From: Streptomyces venezuelae | GTDB taxonomy: Bacteria > Actinomycetota > Actinomycetes > Streptomycetales > Streptomycetaceae | Assembly (NCBI RefSeq): GCF_008642275.1 | Contig: NZ_CP029189.1 | Span: 5,430,501 to 5,494,500 of the forward strand | DNA: 64,000 nucleotides | Direction of reading: 5' to 3' | Shown here: one piece after another, positions 39,204 through 49,246 of the stretch | How positions within the stretch are numbered: position 1 is the first letter of the stretch | How the letters are laid out: the number at the start of each line of letters is the position of its first letter | Notes under the pieces: generated by a model | Told to the model about the DNA's origin: nothing | Databases searched by the model: none | Seen by the model: the letters and a program-made list of their open reading frames with translations, nothing else | Made by a program: the position numbers and the translations under genes

Positions 39204-40160
39204 GTGCAGCGCTGGCGTGGCTTGGAGGACATCCCCCAGGACTGGGGACGCAGCGTCGTCACCATCGGCTCCTACGACGGCGTGCACCGGGGACATCAGC
39301 TGATCATCGGTCGGGCGGTGGCCACGGCGCGTGAGCTCGGCGTCCCGTCCGTGGTGGTCACCTTCGACCCGCACCCGAGCGAGGTGGTCCGCCCCGGCAG
39401 CCATCCGCCGATCCTGGCCCCCTACGACCGGCGTGCCGAGCTGATGGCCGGGCTGGGCGTGGACGCGCTGCTGATCCTGCCGTTCACGGCGGAGTTCTCC
39501 CAGCTGTCCCCGGCCGACTTCATCGTGAAGGTCCTCGTCGACAAGCTGCACGCGCGCGCCGTCATCGAGGGCCCGAACTTCCGCTTCGGCCACCGGGCCG
39601 CGGGGAACGTCGACTTCCTGCGCGAGCTGGGCTCGACGTACGACTACGCGGTGGACGTCGTGGACCTGGTCGAGCGGGGCGAGGCGGGCGGCGGGGTGCC
39701 GTTCTCCTCGACGCTGGCCCGCAGGCTGGTCGCGGACGGCGACATGGACGGCGCGGCCGAGATCCTGGGGCGCCCGCACCGGGTCGAGGGCGTGGTGGTG
39801 CGCGGTGCGCAGCGCGGGCGCGAACTCGGCTACCCGACGGCGAACGTCGAGACGCAGCCGCACACCGCGATCCCGGCGGACGGGGTCTACGCGGGCTGGC
39901 TGACGGCGGACGGCGAGCGGATGCCTGCGGCGATCTCGGTGGGGACGAACGTGCAGTTCGACGCGACCGAGCGGACCGTGGAGGCGTACGCGATCGACCG
40001 CGTGGGGCTGGACCTGTACGGGATGCACGTCGCCGTCGACTTCCTCGCCTACGTGCGGGGCATGGCGAAGTTCGAGTCGCTGGACGGGCTGCTGGAAGCG
40101 ATCGCGGACGACGTGAAGCGGGCGCGGGTGCTGACGGACGCGTACGACATGAAGCGCTGA
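39204..40160 (+). CDS. ribF: bifunctional riboflavin kinase/FAD synthetase
   Basis: The enzyme has 318 residues from GTG 39204, after GAGGAG. The N-terminal FMN adenylyltransferase domain has the nucleotidyl-transfer motif GSYDGVHRGHQ and later GPNFRFGHRAAGN. The C-terminal riboflavin kinase domain has RGRELGYPTANVE and PADGVYAGW. It makes FMN and then FAD in the cytosol. No FMN riboswitch is visible in the 126-base leader. A perfect hairpin ends the unit. Confidence 0.97.
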   Translation: MQRWRGLEDIPQDWGRSVVTIGSYDGVHRGHQLIIGRAVATARELGVPSVVVTFDPHPSEVVRPGSHPPILAPYDRRAELMAGLGVDALLILPFTAEFSQLSPADFIVKVLVDKLHARAVIEGPNFRFGHRAAGNVDFLRELGSTYDYAVDVVDLVERGEAGGGVPFSSTLARRLVADGDMDGAAEILGRPHRVEGVVVRGAQRGRELGYPTANVETQPHTAIPADGVYAGWLTADGERMPAAISVGTNVQFDATERTVEAYAIDRVGLDLYGMHVAVDFLAYVRGMAKFESLDGLLEAIADDVKRARVLTDAYDMKR

Positions 40161-40175
40161 CGAGACACGAAGCGG

Positions 40176-40212
40176 AAGGGCCCGTACCACCCCAGGGGTG
40201 GTACGGGCCCTT
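40176..40212. terminator. bidirectional terminator between ribF and the ESX locus
   Basis: AAGGGCCCGTACCACCCC (40176-40193) and GGGGTGGTACGGGCCCTT (40195-40212) are perfect 18-bp inverted arms around one base. The genes on both sides converge on it, so it can end transcripts from either strand. Confidence 0.88.
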
Positions 40213-40226
40213 CGCCGTGCGGCAGC

Positions 40227-42635
<2,409 letters not shown>

Positions 42636-42741
42636 TGGTCCTCCTGGTCTGTCGCACACTGGTCCGGCGCCCACCTCGCCGCGCCCGGACCCACCCTAAT
42701 CGCGCCCCGACGCCACTGTCCGCCCGCCTCGGGGAGCCGGG

Positions 42742-43440
42742 TCAGTCGATGCGGCGGGCCCCGCCCAGCAGGCCTGTCTCCGCGTCCGTCCCCTGCGTCA
42801 TCACGAACTGGCGGTCCCGCGGCGTGCACCACAGGGTCACCCCGTCGCCCAGGGTCGGCAGGGACTCCACCGCCTGCCTCGGCAGCCGCATCAGACGGCC
42901 GATCTGGTCCGCCTCGTCCGGGGACACCCGCTGCACCCCCACCAGGGACGACTGCTGGAGCAGACGCGGTGCCGTCGGGCTCAGGTAGGGCAGCAGGGTC
43001 AGCACCGACTGCCACGGCCCGGCCACCACGCGCCCGCGCGGCGGCCGCATCCCGCAGTCGCGGACCACCAGCACCGGACTGCCCGCCGAGGCGCCCTGCG
43101 GCGGAATCCGGCCCACCTCGTGCAGGGTCACGCACTGCTGTCCGCCGCCCGCCGCCTGGGCCAGCCCGGACCACACCTGCCCGCGCCCGGTCTCCACCGC
43201 CACGCGCGCACCCGTGGCAGCGGCGCGCAGCGCCAGCACCTGGGCCGTCCACAGGCCGCCGATCAGCGTCACCTCGTACGGCGTGGGCCGGTTGATGCCG
43301 AGCACGGCCGACCGGCCCTCGGCGTCCACGCCGATGACGACCCCGTCGTCGCCGACGGGCAGCGCCAGCAGATCGAGGTCCGCCGCGGGCACCATGTGCC
43401 GCTCCCGACGCGGGCCGACCAGCCCGAATCCGCCCCTCAT
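42742..43440 (-). CDS. ESX-locus protein of unknown function, 232 aa
   Basis: I do not recognise this family. The 232-residue protein starts at an ATG that overlaps the eccE stop by four bases, so it is translated with EccE. It has no convincing signal peptide or membrane helix. Segments include VGDDGVVIGVDAEGRSAVLGINRPTPYEVTLIGGLWTAQVLALRAAATGARV and VTLWCTPRDRQFVMTQG. The position between EccE and the MinD-like ATPase suggests a role in type VII secretion, perhaps a cytosolic partner of the membrane complex. That is inference. Confidence 0.75.
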   Translation of the reverse strand: MRGGFGLVGPRRERHMVPAADLDLLALPVGDDGVVIGVDAEGRSAVLGINRPTPYEVTLIGGLWTAQVLALRAAATGARVAVETGRGQVWSGLAQAAGGGQQCVTLHEVGRIPPQGASAGSPVLVVRDCGMRPPRGRVVAGPWQSVLTLLPYLSPTAPRLLQQSSLVGVQRVSPDEADQIGRLMRLPRQAVESLPTLGDGVTLWCTPRDRQFVMTQGTDAETGLLGGARRID

Positions 43441-44708
43441 CGAGCCCCTCCCAGCGGCAGCGAAGCCAGCAGCCCCGGTACCTGTTCACGGTCGAGCCGG
43501 ACCAGCCCCGTCTTCACGCCCCGTGCCGTCCGCTCCAACTCGCGCCGTGCCGCGACCAGTTCCTCGTCACTGCGCCCCGTCACCCGTACGTGTCCGGTCA
43601 AGGTGACGCCCTGTCGCTCCGCCGGGGACATCGTCAGACTGAAGTTCGTCGCGAGCGCGGGCAGCGAGGTGAGGAGCGCCACGAACTGCGGCAGCGCCGC
43701 GCCCGCGCCGCCCAGCTGCGGCCAGCGGCCTATCCAGTACGTCGTGTGCCGCCGGTCGTCGCAGCGCCAGGTCCGCGAGGTCTCCTCGGTCCGCCGGCCG
43801 GTGCTGCTCGACCGCCCGGCCTGGGTGATCGCCATCGGGTTCGCGCACGAGGAAGTGGCCAGCGCGGCCGTCAGCTCCTGCTCGGTCAGCACGGTGGCCG
43901 TGAACCCGGCCCCGGCCAGCCGGCTCGCCAACTGGTCCGCCGCACGCACCAGACAGCGCTGCGCGCCGGCCAGCCCGCCGCCGCGCGCGGTGACCGCCTC
44001 CGGGCACAGCTCCGGGTCGAGCTTGAGGGCGATCCACGTCAGCCGGACCGCCGGAGTACCCGTCCGGGCCTGCAGCGGTGCGTAGTTGCGGGTGGCCATC
44101 GACTGCGCGGGCAGGTGCGGGGCCGGCGCCGGCTGGGTGTGCTGCACGAGCTGTGCGGACTCCAGCCGGATGCCGTCCACTTCGAGGATGTCCCGGACGA
44201 CGGCCAGCGGCAGCGGCCGCGCCGCCCGGTCGGGCCGCAGCGCGGTGGCGTCCGTGTCCACCTGGACGACCGCGGTCAGGAAGGTCCCGTCGCCGACCAT
44301 CCCGACCGGACGGCGGTCGCGGTCGCTGAAGGTGAGGGTGCGCAGCGCCGGATCGGCCTCGACCAGCGGGGCCAGTCCCGGCTCGGTGCCCGCGGGCACG
44401 GTGAACGACGCGGCCCGGCGCCGGCGCGTACGCAGGGCGAGCGCGCCGCCGATCCATTCCGGCAGGGAGCGCTGGTGGCGGCGTACGACCGCGAGCACCA
44501 CCAGGACGAGCGCCAGTACGCCGGTGGGAACCAGCAGCAGCGGTTCGACCACCCAGGCCACGAGCAGGGCCGCTGCCGCGACTTGGAGCAGCACGAGCTG
44601 TTGCAGTCGGAACGGACCGAAGCGGCCGGGGCTCGACTTCGGATGCGGCGTCACCCCGGCGCGTGCCGGTGCGGGCGCCCCGGTCTGTTGCTCCGTCGCG
44701 GTGGCCAT
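43437..44708 (-). CDS. eccE: type VII secretion protein EccE
   Basis: The protein has 423 residues from ATG 44708 (a GTG lies one codon upstream; GGGGAAG precedes both). Two adjacent membrane helices near residues 40-75 (LVLLQVAAAALLVAWVVEPLLLVPTGVLALVLVVLAVV) are followed by a large soluble domain, the layout of EccE in mycobacterial ESX systems. EccE is the peripheral membrane subunit of the EccBCDE complex. The gene is divergent from eccB and coupled to the downstream 232-residue gene. Sequence similarity to mycobacterial EccE is low, so the call leans on layout and context. Confidence 0.82.
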   Translation of the reverse strand: MATATEQQTGAPAPARAGVTPHPKSSPGRFGPFRLQQLVLLQVAAAALLVAWVVEPLLLVPTGVLALVLVVLAVVRRHQRSLPEWIGGALALRTRRRRAASFTVPAGTEPGLAPLVEADPALRTLTFSDRDRRPVGMVGDGTFLTAVVQVDTDATALRPDRAARPLPLAVVRDILEVDGIRLESAQLVQHTQPAPAPHLPAQSMATRNYAPLQARTGTPAVRLTWIALKLDPELCPEAVTARGGGLAGAQRCLVRAADQLASRLAGAGFTATVLTEQELTAALATSSCANPMAITQAGRSSSTGRRTEETSRTWRCDDRRHTTYWIGRWPQLGGAGAALPQFVALLTSLPALATNFSLTMSPAERQGVTLTGHVRVTGRSDEELVAARRELERTARGVKTGLVRLDREQVPGLLASLPLGGAR

Positions 44709-44966
44709 CACTCGCGCACTTCCCCTTTCCGGGGCCGGACCCCATGAGTCCCGGCGCTGCACGGCACCTGCCGCGCGACCCCGGAATCTCCCCAATCCAC
44801 CCCAACAAGCCCTGTTTGACCCGGTGCGGAGGGGGCTGGGCGGCAGCCTCACCCTACCCGGCCCCTTCATACCGTCCGTCAAGAGGCATAGTAGGTGCCC
44901 GGTCCGACAATCGAGGCCCGGGGACCGTACTCACCGGCCGGGCCGTGCGGGGAGAAGCAGGCGGTC

Positions 44967-46544
44967 ATGGCATCACGACGTGATGAGCTCAACGCGTACA
45001 CCTTTGCGAAGCGGCGCACGGTGGCCGCGTTCCTCCAGCCATCCGCCACGGGCACCGAGGAAGGCGCGCCGCGCCCGTTGCGCGCCGTCCTCCCGGGGCT
45101 GATCGTCGGTGCGCTCGTGCTCGCCGGCTTCGGCGCCTGGGGCATGTTCAAGCCGACGGCCCCCAAGGGCTGGGCGGAACCGGGGGCCAGGGTCATCGTC
45201 GGCAAGGAATCGACGACGCGCTACGTGGTCCTGACGACGAAGGTGGGCGGCAAGGACCAGACCCGGCTGCACCCGGTCCTGAACCTCGCCTCCGCCCGAC
45301 TCCTGCTGGATCCGTCGAAGTTCAAGGTGATCCAGGTCGAGGACAAGGTCCTCGACGCGGGCAACCCGCCGCGCGGCCCCATCATCGGCATCCAGTACGC
45401 CCCGGACCGGCTGCCCTCCAAGGAGGAGGCGGGCAAGGCCAAGCGCTGGGCCGTCTGCCAGCAGCCGGGCGGCAACGGCCGCGGTGTGCAGACCGCCACG
45501 TTCGTACTGGCCGACCGGGAGGCGGCCAAGACGGACGACGCCCGCAGACTCACCGACACCCAGGCGCTGTACGTGCAGAGCACGGCCGCGGGCCAGGAGC
45601 GCTACCTGGTCGACGCGGCCGGGACGAAGTACAAGTTCCCGGAGGGCACCCCGGCGGCCGGGACGATGACCAACGCGCTCGTCGGCACCGGCGCCACCCC
45701 GCAGCTCGTCAGTCCGGAATGGCTGGGAACCCTCAACTCCGGTGACGACCTGTCCTTCCCGCCGCTGCCCGGCAAGGCCGCCACCGACGCCGGGGTGAAG
45801 GGCCTGGGCACCGCCGACAACAAGGTCGGGATGGTGCTCAAGGCGCAGACCGGCTCCGGAGCACAGCATTACGTGGTGCTGCCCGGGAAGGTCGCACCGG
45901 TCTCCGACTTCGTCGCCTGGCTGCTGATCTCGGCTCCCGCGACCGACGGCCTCAACATGCACGGCAAGCCCCGCGAGGTCGACCTCCAGTCGATCAACCC
46001 GGACGCCGCCCCGTTCGCGGCCGACGTCAAGTGGCCCCAGAAGAAGACCGAACGGATCAACCAGACGACGCCGCCCGCCGGCACCCAGACCAGCGGGGCC
46101 AACAACCGCGACACGGTCTGCAGTGTCCTGCGCTCGGTCGACGGCCAGGGGAACCAGACCCTGAGCACGTGGGCCGGTACCGGCTTCCCGGTCGACATCA
46201 CCGCCAGTGGCACCAGTGCGTACGTCACGCCCGGCTCGGGTCTGCTCTACACCCAGGTCCAGGGCAAGCAGACCACGGCCGGAGGCTCCCTCTTCCTGGT
46301 CACCGACACCGGCCTGAGGTACGCCGTCCAGGCCAACGGCGACAGCGACTCCGAGCAGTCGAAGATCGGCGCCCCCGACCAGTCGAAGACCGGCGCGGAC
46401 GGCCGCCCCGAGGCGAGCCAGGCGCAGGTCCGGCTCGGCTACGGCGGCGTCAGCCCGGCCATGGTGCCCATCGCCTGGTCGGAGTTCCTCTCCAAGGGGC
46501 CCCGGCTGGACACCAACTCCGCCCGTCAGCCCCAGGGTTCGTGA
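44967..46544 (+). CDS. eccB: type VII secretion protein EccB
   Basis: The protein has 525 residues from ATG 44967. The start MASRRDELNAYTFAKRRTVAAFLQPS is the EccB cytosolic signature. One membrane helix follows near residues 47-65 (LRAVLPGLIVGALVLAGFGAWGMF), then a long extracellular domain of EccB repeat type with WAVCQQPG and the paired cysteine DTVCSVL. EccB forms the outer-face part of the ESX membrane pore. Its stop overlaps a possible GTG start of the mycosin gene, so the two are probably co-transcribed. Confidence 0.94.
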   Translation: MASRRDELNAYTFAKRRTVAAFLQPSATGTEEGAPRPLRAVLPGLIVGALVLAGFGAWGMFKPTAPKGWAEPGARVIVGKESTTRYVVLTTKVGGKDQTRLHPVLNLASARLLLDPSKFKVIQVEDKVLDAGNPPRGPIIGIQYAPDRLPSKEEAGKAKRWAVCQQPGGNGRGVQTATFVLADREAAKTDDARRLTDTQALYVQSTAAGQERYLVDAAGTKYKFPEGTPAAGTMTNALVGTGATPQLVSPEWLGTLNSGDDLSFPPLPGKAATDAGVKGLGTADNKVGMVLKAQTGSGAQHYVVLPGKVAPVSDFVAWLLISAPATDGLNMHGKPREVDLQSINPDAAPFAADVKWPQKKTERINQTTPPAGTQTSGANNRDTVCSVLRSVDGQGNQTLSTWAGTGFPVDITASGTSAYVTPGSGLLYTQVQGKQTTAGGSLFLVTDTGLRYAVQANGDSDSEQSKIGAPDQSKTGADGRPEASQAQVRLGYGGVSPAMVPIAWSEFLSKGPRLDTNSARQPQGS

Positions 46545-46555
46545 GGAAGCCGCCG

Positions 46556-47815
46556 ATGACCCACACCCACGCGCCCCGGCGGACCCTCCTGGCCGCGGCC
46601 TTCGCCCTCACCCTGGCCTCGGGTGGCACGGGCACGGCTGCCGCCGCCGACGGAGCCCCCGCGCCGCAGGCCCCGTACGCGCTGCGCGTCGACGGCGCGG
46701 GGGAGTGCACCTTCCCGATGAAGAAACAGATCGAGGACCGGCCCTGGGCCCTGCAGCGGCTGCTGCTCGACGAGCTCTGGGCGCAGACCAAGGGCAAGGA
46801 CAAGAGCGGCAACAGCGTCCGCGTCGCGGTCATCGACACCGGGGTGGACCGGGCGAACCCGCAGCTCAGCGCGGCCATCGACACCGGAGCCGGCAAGGAC
46901 TTCGTCGACCCCAAGGGCGGTGACGGCACGGCCGACACCGTCGGCCACGGCACCAAGGTCGCCGGGCTGATCGCGGCCCGCCCCCAGCAGGGCACCGGCT
47001 TCGTCGGTCTGGCCCCGGATTCCACGATCATCCCGATCCGGCAGAACGACGGACAGGGCAAGGGCAACGCGCTGAACCTGAGCCAGGCCATCGACCACGC
47101 CGTGGCCAAGGGCGCCCAGGTGATCAACATCTCCCAGGACACCGACGCGCAGCTGACCGCCGACTCCGAGCTCGGCAAGTCGGTCCAGAAGGCCCTCGCC
47201 GCCAACATCGTGGTGGTGGCCTCGGCGGGCAACGACGGCATGAGCGGCCAGAAGCGCAAGACCTACCCTGCGGCCTTCCCGGGCGTCCTCGCCGTGGGAG
47301 CCTCGGACCGCAACAACGAGCGGGCCCAGTTCTCCCAGCCCGGTGACTTCATCGGGGTGGCGGCCCCCGGCGTCGACATGGTCTCCACCGTCCCCGGCTT
47401 CGGCCAGTGCATCGACAACGGCACCAGCTTCTCGGCGCCCTACGTCGCCGGAGTCGCCGCCCTGCTGCGCGCCAAGCACGCCGACTGGTCCGCACAGCAG
47501 ATCGTCTGGCAGATCCAGAACACCGCCGAGCGCGCGGTCAACGGCCGGGACGACTGGGTGGGTTGGGGCGTCATCGACCCGGTGCGCGCGCTCTCCCACG
47601 ACCAGCAGGCGCCGACCGCCCCGGTCCCCGACCCCGGCCCGCCCCCGGCGGCCGCCCCGGAGGCGGCGCCGATGCGGCTCACCGAGACGGCCCAGGAGCG
47701 CGAGGAGCGGTACGGCACGTACGCTCTCGGCATCGGTGCGGTCCTGATCGCCGTCATCGCCGGAACGGCGACGGTCGTCCGGGACTCCCGCAGGCGTGGG
47801 CGCCGTTTGCAGTGA
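46556..47815 (+). CDS. mycP: mycosin, type VII-associated subtilisin-like protease
   Basis: The 419-residue S8 protease has a signal peptide (about residues 1-30, LLAAAFALTLASGGTGTAAAA). The catalytic triad is intact: D94 in VAVIDTGVD, H131 in VGHGTKVAG and S291 in NGTSFSAPYVAG. A single membrane helix near the end (ALGIGAVLIAVIAGTATVV) anchors it with a basic cytosolic tail. Mycosins stabilise the ESX membrane complex and can process substrates. I chose ATG 46556 after TGAGGAAG; GTG 46541 would overlap the eccB stop. Confidence 0.94.
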   Translation: MTHTHAPRRTLLAAAFALTLASGGTGTAAAADGAPAPQAPYALRVDGAGECTFPMKKQIEDRPWALQRLLLDELWAQTKGKDKSGNSVRVAVIDTGVDRANPQLSAAIDTGAGKDFVDPKGGDGTADTVGHGTKVAGLIAARPQQGTGFVGLAPDSTIIPIRQNDGQGKGNALNLSQAIDHAVAKGAQVINISQDTDAQLTADSELGKSVQKALAANIVVVASAGNDGMSGQKRKTYPAAFPGVLAVGASDRNNERAQFSQPGDFIGVAAPGVDMVSTVPGFGQCIDNGTSFSAPYVAGVAALLRAKHADWSAQQIVWQIQNTAERAVNGRDDWVGWGVIDPVRALSHDQQAPTAPVPDPGPPPAAAPEAAPMRLTETAQEREERYGTYALGIGAVLIAVIAGTATVVRDSRRRGRRLQ

Positions 47816-47822
47816 ACGGTCA

Positions 47823-47881
47823 CAGTTCATCTACGGAACGGCCCAACTGGTGTTGGGCCGGTGGGATGAACTGGCTAGAGT
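47823..47881 (+). promoter_or_regulatory. nested inverted repeat and possible promoter before the WXG100 genes
   Basis: CGGCCCAAC (47839-47847) and GTTGGGCCG (47852-47860) form a perfect 9-bp stem with a TGGT loop. Outer arms CAGTTCAT (47823-47830) and ATGAACTG (47866-47873) are also perfect. TTGGGC at 47853 and TAGAGT at 47876, 17 bases apart, could be -35 and -10 elements. So the structure may be an operator, a mycP terminator, or both. Confidence 0.5.
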
Positions 47882-48028
47882 GACACCAGGCTTCACGAGT
47901 GTGATCGGGGGATCGCGTGAAGCGGAGGGGGAAGGCCCGGGGCGCGTGGCTCACGACCGCGCCAGGCACGTCCGCTCCGCTGCGCAATCCGCCGGTTCTG
48001 CCGGCGAATTGAGAAGTGAGGAGCTTCG

Positions 48029-48379
48029 ATGAGCACGAACACCTTCGGACTTGCAGACGATCCGGTCGTCCAGGCGAAGAACAAGATCCACGAGACGGGC
48101 AGCGCCGTCACCAAGCAGGCCCGCGAGCTGGCCGACATCATCGCCACCGTGAGCGCAGGCTGGACCGGTGTGGGCGCCTCGGGCTTCGTCTCCGCCCAGA
48201 CGGTCCTGAACGACAGCCACGACGAGATCCGCCGGCTGCTCGGCGTCCTGCACCACGCGGTGGCGGAGACGAAGAACCTCACCAACGCGCAGGACGACGA
48301 GGTGCGTGCCGCGTTCAAGAGCGGCATCCAGGCGGTGCAGTCCGGCGGCGGCCCCCGGTCGGGCCTCGAGAGCGTCTGA
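48029..48379 (+). CDS. WXG100-family secreted protein (EsxA/EsxB type)
   Basis: This 116-residue helical hairpin protein starts at ATG 48029, six bases after GAGGAG. The turn motif is W45-T46-G47 in SAGWTGVGASGF, between two helices. A flexible tail follows (QSGGGPRSGLESV), without the YxxxD/E signal. It pairs with the next gene product, which carries that signal, as in Esx heterodimers exported by type VII secretion. In S. coelicolor the corresponding pair is needed for normal sporulation. Confidence 0.93.
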   Translation: MSTNTFGLADDPVVQAKNKIHETGSAVTKQARELADIIATVSAGWTGVGASGFVSAQTVLNDSHDEIRRLLGVLHHAVAETKNLTNAQDDEVRAAFKSGIQAVQSGGGPRSGLESV

Positions 48380-48423
48380 CAGCACGCCGCTTTCCAGTCG
48401 GTCACAGCGAGAAGGAGAAGAGC

Positions 48424-48729
48424 ATGACGGCGAACGACGGTACCCGGGTCCGGTATGAGTCCGTCCAGCAGATGGCGGACCGCATCCGGATCGTCTCCGG
48501 GAACATCATCAAGGACCTGGAGCAGATGGAACAGGCCCTGAAGGTCGTCACCGACACCTGGGACGGTGAGGCGCACCGCGAGTACGTCACCCTCCAGGGC
48601 AAGTACAAGTCCAAGGCCAGCACGATGCAGACGGAGCTGGAGAAGGTCGCCAAGCTCATCGAGCGCGGCAAGGACGACTACCGCGCCACCGACAAGCGGG
48701 CCTCGACCCTCTTCACCGAGGCGTACTGA
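48424..48729 (+). CDS. WXG100-family secreted protein with YxxxD export signal
   Basis: The 101-residue partner of the preceding protein starts at ATG 48424, after GAGAAGGAG. The turn motif is W46-D47-G48 (TDTWDGEAH). After the second helix lies Y86-R-A-T-D90, a good match to the YxxxD/E signal that type VII systems read on one member of the dimer. The two genes are 44 bases apart and surely co-transcribed. A perfect 18-bp hairpin follows the stop. Confidence 0.94.
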   Translation: MTANDGTRVRYESVQQMADRIRIVSGNIIKDLEQMEQALKVVTDTWDGEAHREYVTLQGKYKSKASTMQTELEKVAKLIERGKDDYRATDKRASTLFTEAY

Positions 48730-48755
48730 GTCCGGCAGGGACCCCGGTCCCGTGA

Positions 48756-48796
48756 CGCCGAAGGGGCGCGCCCGGTGCGGGCGCGCCCCTTCGGCG
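48756..48796. terminator. bidirectional terminator between the esx pair and the bldB-like gene
   Basis: CGCCGAAGGGGCGCGCCC (48756-48773) and GGGCGCGCCCCTTCGGCG (48779-48796) form a perfect 18-bp stem with a GGTGC loop, followed by TTTC. The flanking genes converge on it. Confidence 0.88.
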
Positions 48797-48810
48797 TTTC
48801 CCGGGCCCGC

Positions 48811-49056
48811 TCAGGGCTCGTGGCGGTCCAGGTCGAACTCGCCGTCCCTGGCACCGAGTACGAAGGCCTCCCACTCGGCGGCCGTGTAGCGCAGCACCGT
48901 CTCCCGGTCCAGCGAGGAGCGCATGGCGACCGCTCCTTCCGGAAGCCGGGCGATCTCGACCCGCTCCTCGTCCGGGCTGGTTCCGGGCGGCCCCTCCCAC
49001 TCCACAGCGCTGATGTCGAGCGCGTACAGCTCGTCCTTCTCCTGCTGGGTGCCCAT
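48811..49056 (-). CDS. bldB: BldB-like DUF397 developmental regulator
   Basis: The 81-residue acidic protein has the DUF397 core: VEIARLPEGAVAMRSSLDRETVLRYTAAEWEAFVLGARDGEFDL. Start ATG 49056 follows GAGGGAAGG. BldB of Streptomyces is a small dimeric protein of this family needed for aerial growth and antibiotic control, and I recall its gene lying beside the esx pair, as here. That context, the size and the domain support the name. The tail is shorter than I remember for BldB. There is no partner helix-turn-helix gene next to it, unlike most DUF397 genes. Confidence 0.75.
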   Translation of the reverse strand: MGTQQEKDELYALDISAVEWEGPPGTSPDEERVEIARLPEGAVAMRSSLDRETVLRYTAAEWEAFVLGARDGEFDLDRHEP

Positions 49057-49246
49057 GAGCGGCCCTTCCCTCGGTGGTGCGGTCTTCCCCGCCGATTATC
49101 GGGGCTGCACCGCCGGCCGGGACGGTTTTCCGCCCGATACCCCATGCCCAGGCCCCATGGCCCAGGCCTCACGCCCGCTGCCCTATGCCGTGGGTTTCCC
49201 TACGGCCCCCGGTGGCCGGCCCCGCGGCCGGCCACCGGGCGGGCAC

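Noticed and set aside
47940..48032. Short leader peptide ending in an ATGA overlap with the first WXG100 gene
   Set aside because: A GTG-started reading of about 28 codons is possible, but there is no ribosome-binding site for it and the composition looks random.
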